A stretch of 21,262 nucleotides of DNA from DAIDKA01 sp035503515 (GTDB taxonomy: Bacteria > Pseudomonadota > Gammaproteobacteria > Steroidobacterales > Steroidobacteraceae). The stretch spans positions 1 to 21,262 of the forward strand of contig DATJTJ010000002.1 in NCBI GenBank assembly GCA_035503515.1. Reading direction: 5' to 3'. Position numbers and translations under genes: made by a program. The notes below the pieces were generated by a model that saw only the letters and a list, made by a program, of their open reading frames with translations, was not told where the DNA came from and searched no databases. Numbering within the stretch: the stretch's first letter is position 1; the number at the start of each line of letters is the position of its first letter. Shown in pieces: positions 1-7,939 of this stretch.

Positions 1-2
1 GG

Positions 3-488
3 GCTCCGCACCCCTCGACACCTGTGCACAAGGGCGGATCTGCGGGGGCCGGCGCCGTCGCGGTCGTCGCGGATTCGGCGCCCGCCGAAGCGGCGCGGGA
101 CTCGGCCATTACCGTGTCACCCCCGCCCCCTCCCGGCGTCGACTGGCTGGGTGAGCTCGCGGGCGCCGCCGATGCGACTCTCTCACGGGAGAAGAAAGCC
201 CAGGAGCAGCTCGGCGCGCTGCTGCGCAAGTTCCGGATCGAGGACGATGCGCGCAATCCTCACGCGCGCCCGCCGGGTTCCTTCCGCTGGGACGGAGCCA
301 GCATCCATCGGTTCGACACCCGCGGCTCCCTTCCGGTGTGGCACCTGAACGAGCGCTGCGTCGTGGTCGCGCTGATTTTCGCGGCCTGCGCGATCGGTCA
401 CATCGAGGTCCGCGGAGACCTGTTCGAGGGTGCCGCGGCGGTCCACGATGAAAGACTCGCGACCCCGCGCCCCAACGACGCACCCTGA
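3..488 (+). CDS. Hypothetical protein, C-terminal part (gene starts upstream of the window)
   Basis: The reading frame is open from the first base of the window to the TGA at 486-488, so this is the 3' end of a longer gene; a GTG at 24 exists but nothing marks it as a start. The visible 160 or so residues begin with an Ala/Pro-rich low-complexity stretch. They then hold a compact region with a WLGELAG motif, a charged helix, and a C-terminal block containing WHLNERCVVVALIFAACAIG followed by a GDLF motif. That last block resembles a hypothetical-protein tail I associate with Xanthomonadales-like proteins, but I cannot name the family and assign no function. It converges with the hydroxylase gene on the other strand, with a 35-base gap. 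Confidence 0.6.
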   Translation, partial: APHPSTPVHKGGSAGAGAVAVVADSAPAEAARDSAITVSPPPPPGVDWLGELAGAADATLSREKKAQEQLGALLRKFRIEDDARNPHARPPGSFRWDGASIHRFDTRGSLPVWHLNERCVVVALIFAACAIGHIEVRGDLFEGAAAVHDERLATPRPNDAP

Positions 489-523
489 AGCCGCCGCCGG
501 TGCTCAGCGGCGCAGGCAGACGC

Positions 524-2023
524 TCATTTCAGCGCCTCGTCGCGCCCCTCCTTGACGAAGGCGCGTACTTTTTCCGCGTATTGCTGGATCTGGGCATTGT
601 GGCCCGTGACCAGCGCGCCTGCCATGCGCACCGGATCGCCGAAGAAGAAGCGCTCGTAGAGCACCTGGCGCGAGCCGAATGCCGAAGCCGCGACATCCCA
701 GGCCAGACGGAACATCGGCACCCGATCGAAGGCCTCGGCACGCGCCGCCTGGTAGTACTTGCGGATGTCATCGGCCAGGGGGCCGTTCATGTCCACCGCG
801 CTCGGCATGGCGACCAGTCCGCTCGCGCCGATCTGCTGGATGATCTCCACCATCCGCGGATACAGCCGCGGATAGAGGTTGCGGGCGGCATCGAGTGGGT
901 CCCACGCCGGCCGCATCACGCCCCACTCATCCTTCTGGGCGTCCGCCTCGGCCGCCCGCAGGAAGGCGCGCATGGTCTCCAGGTTCACCCAGATCTCGGC
1001 GAGCTTCTCCTGGATGTGCTGCAGCGTCTCGGCACCGATGGCATTCACCAGCATGGCCGCGAGACCCAGCAGGAATTCGGTCTTGGCGATGTTCTTGACC
1101 ACCACCTGGTGCGTCATGTGCACCACGGCCCCGGTGCGCGAGTAGGCCTGGTTGCAGCGATTGACGTCCCGATACAGCAGCACGTTCTCCCAGGGCACCA
1201 GCACGTCATCGAACACCACCACCGCATCCATCTCCTCGTAGCGCGAGCCCAGGGGGTGGTCGAAATGCGAGCGCCCGTAGTCCAGGCTCTCGCGGCAGAT
1301 GAACCTCAGGCCCGGAGTGTCATTGGGAATGCAGAAGCCGAACGCGAAGGGGGCGTCCTCGATCGCGTTCTTCAGCAGCGTCGAGGGGAATACCATGATC
1401 TCGTCGGAGATCGGCAGCGTGGCCAGCATCCGGCAGCCGCGGATGACGATGCCCGCGTCGGTCTCCTCCTTGATGCGCGCGGCGATGTAGGGATCGGACT
1501 GCTGGTGCATGCTTCCCGCCCGGTTGGCCTGCGGCGGAATCAGGGTGTGCGTCAGGCACAGGTCGTTCTCCCGCAGGTACTCGTGGTAGCGCAGCGCATT
1601 GGCGCCGAAGCGCGGATCGGCCTCGGCCAGGAATGCCGCGCCCCCGGCATAGCCGGAAATCGCCCGGTTGATGTAGTCGGGCGAGCGCCCCATCATGCCG
1701 TGCGCATAATCCTGCCACACCCGCATCGCGGCGGTGACGCCCCGCAGGTCCTCCTGCGAGCGCGGAATCATGAAGGAGCGCCCGACCTTGTGGCCCGTCG
1801 CCGGGGAGTCGAACAGGCTTACCGTCGCGTTCTGCCACTGCAGGTCATACAGCTTCGCAAGGGTCTGCACGCCGCCCCGCAGCGCCGGATGGGTGGTCAC
1901 GTCCCTGATCTGTTCGCCGTGGTACCACAGGGTCGGCGGCCGCTCGCGCAACCGCTGCAGGACCTGCTCGCCGCGTCTCGCCCCGGAAGTGCTGGCGGCC
2001 GGCGGTGCTGGTGTTGTGCTCAT
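524..2023 (-). CDS. 4-hydroxyphenylacetate 3-hydroxylase (HpaB) family FADH2-dependent monooxygenase
   Basis: 499 residues, the usual length for the HpaB large oxygenase component. Family members ortho-hydroxylate phenolic substrates with O2 and FADH2 supplied by a separate flavin reductase. Recognisable blocks are GMMGRSPDY (109-117), the NDLCLTHTLIPPQ segment with His159, GCRMLATLPISDE (196-208), and a flavin-binding region with FAFGFCIPND. The ATG at 2023 has a strong GGGGAG ribosome site 8 bases upstream. It lies 18 bases downstream of the antiporter stop on the same strand, so the two are probably co-transcribed. No HpaC-type reductase is visible in the window. Related members act on chlorophenols, tyrosine derivatives or isonitrile precursors, so the true substrate is open and I give no gene symbol. 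Confidence 0.9.
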   Translation of the reverse strand: MSTTPAPPAASTSGARRGEQVLQRLRERPPTLWYHGEQIRDVTTHPALRGGVQTLAKLYDLQWQNATVSLFDSPATGHKVGRSFMIPRSQEDLRGVTAAMRVWQDYAHGMMGRSPDYINRAISGYAGGAAFLAEADPRFGANALRYHEYLRENDLCLTHTLIPPQANRAGSMHQQSDPYIAARIKEETDAGIVIRGCRMLATLPISDEIMVFPSTLLKNAIEDAPFAFGFCIPNDTPGLRFICRESLDYGRSHFDHPLGSRYEEMDAVVVFDDVLVPWENVLLYRDVNRCNQAYSRTGAVVHMTHQVVVKNIAKTEFLLGLAAMLVNAIGAETLQHIQEKLAEIWVNLETMRAFLRAAEADAQKDEWGVMRPAWDPLDAARNLYPRLYPRMVEIIQQIGASGLVAMPSAVDMNGPLADDIRKYYQAARAEAFDRVPMFRLAWDVAASAFGSRQVLYERFFFGDPVRMAGALVTGHNAQIQQYAEKVRAFVKEGRDEALK

Positions 2024-2041
2024 CGATTCATCTCCCCGATC

Positions 2042-3652
2042 TCAAGGTTCCGGCGCGCCGACACTGGCCAGGTGGGCCTCGCGCAGGTCGAATTCGCGTT
2101 CGACCCGACGCCGGGCATCATCCTTCAGTTCGCCGTTGCGATAGGCGGCGTTGATGTGGTCGCGTTCAACCCCGATCAGCTGCTGTTCCAGTTCATCCCG
2201 GCCGCGCACCAGCGCCGTGTGCCCCGCATCATCGTCGCCACGATATTCGACATGCCGCAGCCGCTCCTGGTACAGCCGCCGGGCCGGTCCGAGGATGTCC
2301 TCGCTGAGCCTGCCTTCCCGGGCGATGCGCTCCAGCCGGGACAGGGCGGCCTTGATCGCCGCACGGCGCGCCCTGAACTCCTCGGTGCGGTCGCGGACGC
2401 GCTCGCGCCGGCCCGCGCGGGCAAGTCCCAGGCGGGTGATGACACCGGGCAGTACCAGGCCCTGTCCGACGAGCGTGACCAGGATCACCGCGAAAGTCAG
2501 GAACAGGATCAAGTCGCGCCCCGGGAACGGCGAACCATCGTCCAGCAGCATCGGCAGGGACAGCGCGGCGGCGAGGGATACCACGCCGCGAATGCCGGTG
2601 AAGGCGACCGCGAACGCGCGCTGCCAGGAGATCTCATCATTCCCGCTGACATGTTCCGGATGTCGGCCCAGAACCGCAAGGTAGGCGGCCGGGAAAATCC
2701 ATGCGAAGCGCGCCGCGATGACCACGGCGCTGACGATGCCCGCGGCAATGGCCAGTTCAGCGGTCGAAAATCCGCGGATGCCCGCGATGACCGCCCGGGC
2801 CTGCAGCCCGGTGACGAGGAATACCAGACCTTCGACGAGATAGATCAGGAAATCCCAGAAGAACACCCCCTGCAGACGCGTCGCCGAACTGATCAGTCGC
2901 TGGCCGTTCCAGCTCACGTACAGACCACTGGCGATGGTGGCCACCACCCCCGAGCCCCCCAGGTACTGGGGCGGCCAGAAGGCCACGAAGGGCGTGAGGA
3001 CCGACAGGGTGATTTCGATATGGGTGTCGCGCGCCCAATGGCGCAGATGCAGCATGAGCCAGCCCACCGCCAGGCCCCAGAGCACTTCGCCCACGATGAT
3101 CAGCGCAAACAGGGCCGACGCATGGCTGAGCGATATGCTGCCGGCGCTCACGGCCACGACGGCGAACCGATAGAGCACCAGGGCCGTCGCATCGTTCGCC
3201 AGCCCCTCCCCCTCCAGGAGGATGAGGATGCGGCGCGGGATCTGCATCCGACGGGCGATGGCGAGCGGCGCCACCGCATCCGGCGGCGACACGATGGCGC
3301 CCAGCACGAATCCCACCGGCCAGGACAGCCGCAGCAACGCATGGCAGGCCGCCGCGACCAGCACCGTGGTAAACAGCACGCAGCCGACGGCCAGGAGCGA
3401 AATGCCACCCAGGTTTGCGCGGAATTCCCGCCAGCTCATGGAGAAGGATGCCTGATAGATGAACAGCGGCAGGATCACCAGCAGCACCAGCTGCGGCGCC
3501 AGTTTCACCCCGGGCAGCGTCGGGATCAGGGCGAGCACCACGCCGGTCAGGACCAGCAGGATCGAAGACGGTACCTTGAGCCTGTTGGCGACGGCCTCGA
3601 CGCCGGCGATGACCGCCAGCAGGACGACGAGCAGCTGCAAGGTTCGAATCAT
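2042..3652 (-). CDS. CPA1-family Na+/H+ antiporter (NhaP-like)
   Basis: 536 residues. An N-terminal domain of about 400 residues is built of many hydrophobic helices, and a charged cytoplasmic tail of about 130 residues is rich in Arg and Glu. The ion-binding signatures are SPPDAV (122-127, Asp125) and EGEGLANDA (147-155, Asn153-Asp154), which match the SPTDAVA and ESLxNDA motifs of CPA1 exchangers; Ser of the ESL motif is Gly here. The family exchanges cytoplasmic Na+ or K+ for protons in pH and salt homeostasis. It is the first gene of a likely unit with the downstream HpaB-like hydroxylase. The ATG at 3652 starts a typical hydrophobic first helix; no strong ribosome site is seen. Confidence 0.9.
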   Translation of the reverse strand: MIRTLQLLVVLLAVIAGVEAVANRLKVPSSILLVLTGVVLALIPTLPGVKLAPQLVLLVILPLFIYQASFSMSWREFRANLGGISLLAVGCVLFTTVLVAAACHALLRLSWPVGFVLGAIVSPPDAVAPLAIARRMQIPRRILILLEGEGLANDATALVLYRFAVVAVSAGSISLSHASALFALIIVGEVLWGLAVGWLMLHLRHWARDTHIEITLSVLTPFVAFWPPQYLGGSGVVATIASGLYVSWNGQRLISSATRLQGVFFWDFLIYLVEGLVFLVTGLQARAVIAGIRGFSTAELAIAAGIVSAVVIAARFAWIFPAAYLAVLGRHPEHVSGNDEISWQRAFAVAFTGIRGVVSLAAALSLPMLLDDGSPFPGRDLILFLTFAVILVTLVGQGLVLPGVITRLGLARAGRRERVRDRTEEFRARRAAIKAALSRLERIAREGRLSEDILGPARRLYQERLRHVEYRGDDDAGHTALVRGRDELEQQLIGVERDHINAAYRNGELKDDARRRVEREFDLREAHLASVGAPEP

Positions 3653-3766
3653 AGAATGCCGATCAGCGGGCCATTTCGGGCAGCATATCAGGCGATCCGG
3701 CGGTCAACCCGCCGCCGGCCGCCACGTTGTTCTACTGTTGGGCGCCGAGACGGTGAGGAGTGACTC

Positions 3767-4393
3767 ATGGACAGACCTGCAGTTTTCATCCCGATCGTCG
3801 CTGCGACCGTGGCGCTCGCGGGCTGCATGACCGTTCCGGTCAGGACCGATCAGAATACGCAGCTGCTGGCGACGGTGCACTGCCAGTCCGTTTCCTGGGC
3901 GGGCGGCTTCAAGGGGTCCAGCCCCCTGCGCAACGGCATCGCGAATCCCCTGAATGAGGCCCGCCTGCGCGATGCCATCGCGGCCAACCTGCAGGCGGCA
4001 GGCATCCAGCTGGTCGAGGCGCCTCCTCCGGGACCCCCGCCGGCGGGTTCGCCGCCGCCCCCGCCCCAGACCCCGCCCGCGGCCCAGTGCCTGATCGGCT
4101 ATGGCATCGGCATATCGCGGCAGGTCGACACCGTGTACCCGGACTGGGGTTTCGGCTATGGCCCGGGATTCTGGGGTCCCGGCTGGGGTTGGGGTCCTGG
4201 CTGGGCCTGGGGCTGGGGCGCACCCTACTCCTACCATGAGAGCTTCATCACGGTGGACCTGTACGATGCCCGGTCCCGCAAGCCCATGTGGCACGCCTCG
4301 GCGGAACAGAGCCTTTCGGGCCTGACGGGTGATGCCGCGGCCCAGCGGATCCGGGCCGCCGTGGATGCGATCTTCCGCAAGTTCCCCAAGTAG
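3767..4393 (+). CDS. DUF4136-like lipoprotein with proline linker and Trp/Gly-rich segment
   Basis: 208 residues. The N-terminus is a lipoprotein signal (VALAGC, lipidated Cys20). The middle carries a proline-rich linker near residues 86-107 and a Gly/Trp-rich segment near 125-150. The C-terminus (FITVDLYDARSRKPMWHASA, then a helix ending in FRKFPK) is typical of DUF4136 envelope lipoproteins, whose function is unknown. The ATG at 3767 has GAGGAG 6 bases upstream. The usual DUF4136 N-terminal half is poorly recognisable here, so the family call rests mainly on the C-terminus. The stop codon is two bases from the stop of the convergent GH3 gene. Confidence 0.75.
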   Translation: MDRPAVFIPIVAATVALAGCMTVPVRTDQNTQLLATVHCQSVSWAGGFKGSSPLRNGIANPLNEARLRDAIAANLQAAGIQLVEAPPPGPPPAGSPPPPPQTPPAAQCLIGYGIGISRQVDTVYPDWGFGYGPGFWGPGWGWGPGWAWGWGAPYSYHESFITVDLYDARSRKPMWHASAEQSLSGLTGDAAAQRIRAAVDAIFRKFPK

Positions 4394-4398
4394 GCCTA
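4391..4398. other. Shared palindromic double stop TAGGCCTA
   Basis: The lipoprotein gene ends with TAG at 4391-4393 and the convergent GH3 gene ends with TAG read from 4398 to 4396. Together they form the 8-base palindrome TAGGCCTA, leaving two bases between the genes and no room for a terminator. Confidence 0.9.
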
Positions 4399-6543
4399 GG
4401 CGCGCAGCTGGACGTGGCCGATCAGCAGATCGGCACGGCTGGCCCGCGGACCGACGAGGATTTCCACGACCCCGGGTTCGAACACCGGGGCCAGGTCCTG
4501 ATCGAGAATCTGCAGCCGTGCGGCGGGCACCCCGATCGTGACCGTGCCCGACTTGCCCGGGGCGAGTTCCAGGCGCGCAAAGCCCGCCAGTTTCAGCAAC
4601 GGCGGCGCGACCGTCGCCACCGCTGCGTGAGTGAATACGAACACCGTCTCGCAGGCGGCGCGACTGCCCTCGTTGGTCAGGTCCACTTGCACCGTGATGG
4701 TGTCCTGGGCGGTCGGCTCGGACGGCGTCACGCGCAGGTTCGAATACCGGAAACGTCCGTAGGTCAGCCCGTGCCCGAAAACGAACAGCGGCTCGTTGGG
4801 AGAATCCAGATACCGGCTCGTGTAGTGGTCCTCGGGATTGAACGGGCGGCCGGTGCGGCGCTCGCAATAAAAGATCGGCACCTGGCCCACCGAGCGCGGC
4901 CAGGAAATCACGGTACGTCCGCTGGGGGAGACCCTGCCGAGCAGTACATCCGCCACGGCATGCCCGGCCTCGCAGCCCGGGAACCAAGCCGCCAGCAGCG
5001 CATCACACTCCGCAACCAGCCGGGTCACGGTCAGGGGGCGGCCTGAGAACAGCACCACCGCGCAGGGCTTGCCTGTTTGCCGGGCCCGCGCCAGCACGGC
5101 CGTCGCCAGGGCCTGCTGCTGACCGGGAAGGCCCAGGTGCACGCGGCTGGCCGCCTCGCCGCTCATGACCGCCGCTTCTCCGAGGCACAGCAGGATGCCA
5201 TCGGCGCCCTCGCACACCGCCAGTGCTGCCGCGATGCCCGAGGTATCCTCGCCCTCGATGGTCACGCCCGCGGCATATCCGATGTCGCAATCCGGCAATG
5301 CCGCACGCAAGCCCGCGAGCACGCTGATGTGGTTTTCGGCGACGCCGGCCGCCGGCCAGGGGCCCCGCATTTCCTGCGGCGCATCGGCCAGCGGGCCCAG
5401 AACCGCGAGACGACGCAGCGGCAGGCGCAGGGGCAGCACCTCATGCTCATTCTTGAGCAGGACCAGGGATTGGGCGCCCACGGTGCGCGCCAGTGCACGG
5501 CGGCGCTGGATCCGCTGCGCGGATTCGACCGTCCTGCAGCGCCCGTAGGGATCATCGAACAGTCCCAGGCGCTCCTTCAGTCGCAGCACCCGGCGCACCG
5601 CGGCATCGACCTGATCCATCCCCACCAGTCCGCGTTCCAGGGCCACCGGCAGGCCATGACGATAGGCATCCGACATCATGTCGATGTCGACGCCGGCCTT
5701 CAGGGCCAGTGCGGCCGCTTCGGGCAGATCCGCCGCAACGCCGTGATTGAGCAACTCGCGGATGGCGTTGTAGTCGCTGACCAGCACGCCCTCGAATCCG
5801 GTGCGCAGGCGCAGCCAGCCCTCCAGCAACCGGGCATTGGCCGTCATCGGAATGCCGTTGAGGTCCGTGAAGGCCGGCATGATGGTCAGCACTCCCGCGC
5901 GGACCGCGGCTTCGAACGGCGGCAGATGCACCTCGTGCAAGGTCCGCTCGGAGATGTCCACGGATGCATATTCGCGGCCGGCCGTCACCGGTGCGTAGGC
6001 GACGAAATGCTTGGCGCAGGCCGCCAGCGAATCGACGGCGGCGGGATCGGCGCCCTGGAAGCCCCGCACCTTCGCGGCCGCCATCTGTTCGGCGAGCCAG
6101 GAATCCTCCCCCGACCCCTCCACGGTGCGGCCCCAGCGCGGATCGCGGGAGACATCGAGCATCGGCGCGAACGTCATCGCAAGTCCATCCGCGGCCCCCT
6201 CGGTGGCGGCCTCGCGGGCGGTGGCCTCCCACAAAGCCGGATCGAACACGCCGGCCTCCGCCAGCGGGACCGGAAACAGCGAGCGATGTCCGTGAATGAT
6301 GTCCAGGCCAATGAGCAGCGGAATCTTCAGCCGCGATTCCTCCACGGCCAGGCGCTGCATGTCGTGCACCGGGCCTGCGCCCACCATGTTGAGGAGGTTG
6401 CCGATCTCGCCGGTCCGGATCGACTGGGTGGAATCCCCCGCGATCACAGGCCCGGTCACGGTGAAGGATGAGGCCGTCATGGTCAGCTGGCCGAGCTTCT
6501 CGGCCAGGGTCATGCTCGCCAGCAGGCTGTCGATGCGGCTCAT
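4396..6543 (-). CDS. bglX: Glycoside hydrolase family 3 beta-glucosidase (BglX-like)
   Basis: 715 residues from the ATG at 6543. The enzyme removes glucose from the non-reducing end of beta-linked oligosaccharides. Features seen: SRIDSLLASMTLAEKLGQL at the N-terminus, DPRWGR (134-139), the substrate-binding KHF (178-180), the nucleophile motif VLVSDYNA with Asp257, a second alpha/beta domain with CLGEAAVMSGEAA, and a C-terminal fibronectin-like domain. The frame continues 24 codons upstream, but those would run into the divergent gene's start, while the chosen start gives the family's usual N-terminus with GGGA about 7 bases upstream. Unlike E. coli BglX no signal peptide is visible, so it is probably cytoplasmic. 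It is divergent from the GH144/GH15 pair. Family members include sophorose and beta-1,2-oligosaccharide hydrolases, which would suit the neighbour. Confidence 0.92.
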   Translation of the reverse strand: MSRIDSLLASMTLAEKLGQLTMTASSFTVTGPVIAGDSTQSIRTGEIGNLLNMVGAGPVHDMQRLAVEESRLKIPLLIGLDIIHGHRSLFPVPLAEAGVFDPALWEATAREAATEGAADGLAMTFAPMLDVSRDPRWGRTVEGSGEDSWLAEQMAAAKVRGFQGADPAAVDSLAACAKHFVAYAPVTAGREYASVDISERTLHEVHLPPFEAAVRAGVLTIMPAFTDLNGIPMTANARLLEGWLRLRTGFEGVLVSDYNAIRELLNHGVAADLPEAAALALKAGVDIDMMSDAYRHGLPVALERGLVGMDQVDAAVRRVLRLKERLGLFDDPYGRCRTVESAQRIQRRRALARTVGAQSLVLLKNEHEVLPLRLPLRRLAVLGPLADAPQEMRGPWPAAGVAENHISVLAGLRAALPDCDIGYAAGVTIEGEDTSGIAAALAVCEGADGILLCLGEAAVMSGEAASRVHLGLPGQQQALATAVLARARQTGKPCAVVLFSGRPLTVTRLVAECDALLAAWFPGCEAGHAVADVLLGRVSPSGRTVISWPRSVGQVPIFYCERRTGRPFNPEDHYTSRYLDSPNEPLFVFGHGLTYGRFRYSNLRVTPSEPTAQDTITVQVDLTNEGSRAACETVFVFTHAAVATVAPPLLKLAGFARLELAPGKSGTVTIGVPAARLQILDQDLAPVFEPGVVEILVGPRASRADLLIGHVQLRA

Positions 6544-6602
6544 TTTTCGTCCCGGCGCATGCAGTAAGATGCCTTGCGTCGAATGATACAGGACGAATTT
6601 CC

Positions 6603-7928
6603 GTGCCCAAGCCACCCGCAGCCGGATCCGCCCGAAGCCCCCGCCGTCCGCGCCAGACCCGCGCCCCCTCCCCCGCCCAGCTGGCGGCCCTGCCTGACGA
6701 GGAACTGCTGGAACAGGTCCAACGGCAGACCTTCCGCTTCTTCTGGGAGGGGGGCCATCCGCTGAGTGGTCTTGCCGCCGACCGGCGCGGCACGGCGCAG
6801 GCCCCGACCGATGACCTCGCCGCGATCGGCGGCACCGGCTTCAGTCTCATGAGCATCATCGTCGCCGTGGAACGCGGCTGGATCGGCCGCGATGCGGCCG
6901 TCATCCGCATCAATGCCATGCTGGACGTACTGACCCGCGCGCCGTGCTATCACGGCGCCTTTCCGCATTTCCTCAATGGCCGCACCGGCGCCACCATCCC
7001 GTTTTATCGCAAGGATGATGCCGCGGACCTGGTCGAAACCTCCTTCCTGTGCATGGGCCTGCTGTGCGCGCGCCAGTATTTCGACGCCGACAGCCCGGCG
7101 GAGGCGCACCTGCGGGGCCGCGCCAACGGGCTGTGGGAGGAAGTCGAATGGAACTGGTTCACGCACGAACGCAAGCTGCTGTTCTGGCATTGGAGCCCGA
7201 ACAACGGCTGGGCGATGGACCTGGAGATCCGCGGCTGGAACGAGTGCCTGATCACCTACGTGCTGGCGGCCGCAGCGCCGCGCTACGGGGTCGAGCCCCT
7301 GGTCTACCATCGCGGCTTCGCCGGTGGCCGGGAGTTCCTGAACGGCAAGAGCTACTACGACATCAGCCTGCCCCTGGGCATGCCCTATGGCGGTCCGCTG
7401 TTCTTCTCGCACTACTCCTTCTGTGCGCTCGATCCTCGTGGCCTCAAGGATCGCTATGCCGACTACTGGCAGCAGAACGTGGCGCACGCCCGGATCAATC
7501 ATGCCCATTGCAGCGCCAATCCCCAGGGCCATCCCGGGTACAGCGGCGAGTGCTGGGGGCTGACCGCCAGCGACGACCCGGACGGGTATGCCGTGCATGA
7601 TCCCGCCAACGACAATGGCACGATCTCCCCGACCGCCGCGCTGTCGAGCCTGCCGTATACACCGCATGAGTCGCTGGCCGCGATCCGTCATTTCCTGCGC
7701 CGCCATGGGACGAAGGTGTGGGGCCGCTATGGGTTCGTCGACGCCTTCTGCGAGCGGCGCAACTGGTACGCGCAGACGTTTCTCGCCATCGACCAGGGAC
7801 CGATCGTTCTCATGATCGAAAACCATCGGTCGGGACTTCTGTGGAAGCTGTTCATGTCCATACCCGAAATCCGCACCGGTCTCACCCGGCTCGGCTTCAG
7901 CGGCCCGCGGCTGCGGGCCCGCACTTGA
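6603..7928 (+). CDS. GH144/PF10091 glucanase-like protein ('putative glucoamylase' domain)
   Basis: 441 residues from the GTG at 6603, which has AGGA 9 bases upstream. The frame is open further upstream but that stretch is antisense to the GH3 gene. After a basic Pro/Arg-rich leader of about 30 residues the conserved domain begins with a helix ending FRFFWEGG. It continues with GGTGFSLMS, LLFWHWSPNNGW, RGWNECLITYVLAAAAPRYG, SLPLGMPYGGPLFFSHYSFCALDPRG and GECWGLTASDDP; each is quoted as a fragment of this (alpha/alpha)6-barrel family. Characterised GH144 members are endo-beta-1,2-glucanases or sophorohydrolases; many databases still label the domain glucoamylase. No signal peptide is seen, in contrast to exported GH144 enzymes. 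Its stop overlaps or abuts the GH15 gene. Confidence 0.85.
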   Translation: MPKPPAAGSARSPRRPRQTRAPSPAQLAALPDEELLEQVQRQTFRFFWEGGHPLSGLAADRRGTAQAPTDDLAAIGGTGFSLMSIIVAVERGWIGRDAAVIRINAMLDVLTRAPCYHGAFPHFLNGRTGATIPFYRKDDAADLVETSFLCMGLLCARQYFDADSPAEAHLRGRANGLWEEVEWNWFTHERKLLFWHWSPNNGWAMDLEIRGWNECLITYVLAAAAPRYGVEPLVYHRGFAGGREFLNGKSYYDISLPLGMPYGGPLFFSHYSFCALDPRGLKDRYADYWQQNVAHARINHAHCSANPQGHPGYSGECWGLTASDDPDGYAVHDPANDNGTISPTAALSSLPYTPHESLAAIRHFLRRHGTKVWGRYGFVDAFCERRNWYAQTFLAIDQGPIVLMIENHRSGLLWKLFMSIPEIRTGLTRLGFSGPRLRART

Positions 7929-7939
7929 ACGGCTCGACC

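Noticed and set aside
500..3763. Open frame of 1087 codons on the plus strand
   Set aside because: Antisense to the HpaB-like and antiporter genes, which have clear family motifs and ribosome sites. The product is His/Arg/Gln-rich with no recognisable domain, as expected of a GC-driven shadow.
5077..6471. Open frame of 464 codons on the plus strand
   Set aside because: Antisense to the GH3 gene, composition is Arg/Gln/His-rich with no motif.
6544..6615. 24-codon upstream extension of the GH3 gene as a signal peptide
   Set aside because: The sequence has no hydrophobic core or cleavage site and overlaps the divergent gene's start region.
6540..7826. Open frame of 428 codons on the minus strand
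   Set aside because: Antisense to the GH144-like gene, whose motifs are clear; no ribosome site or domain.
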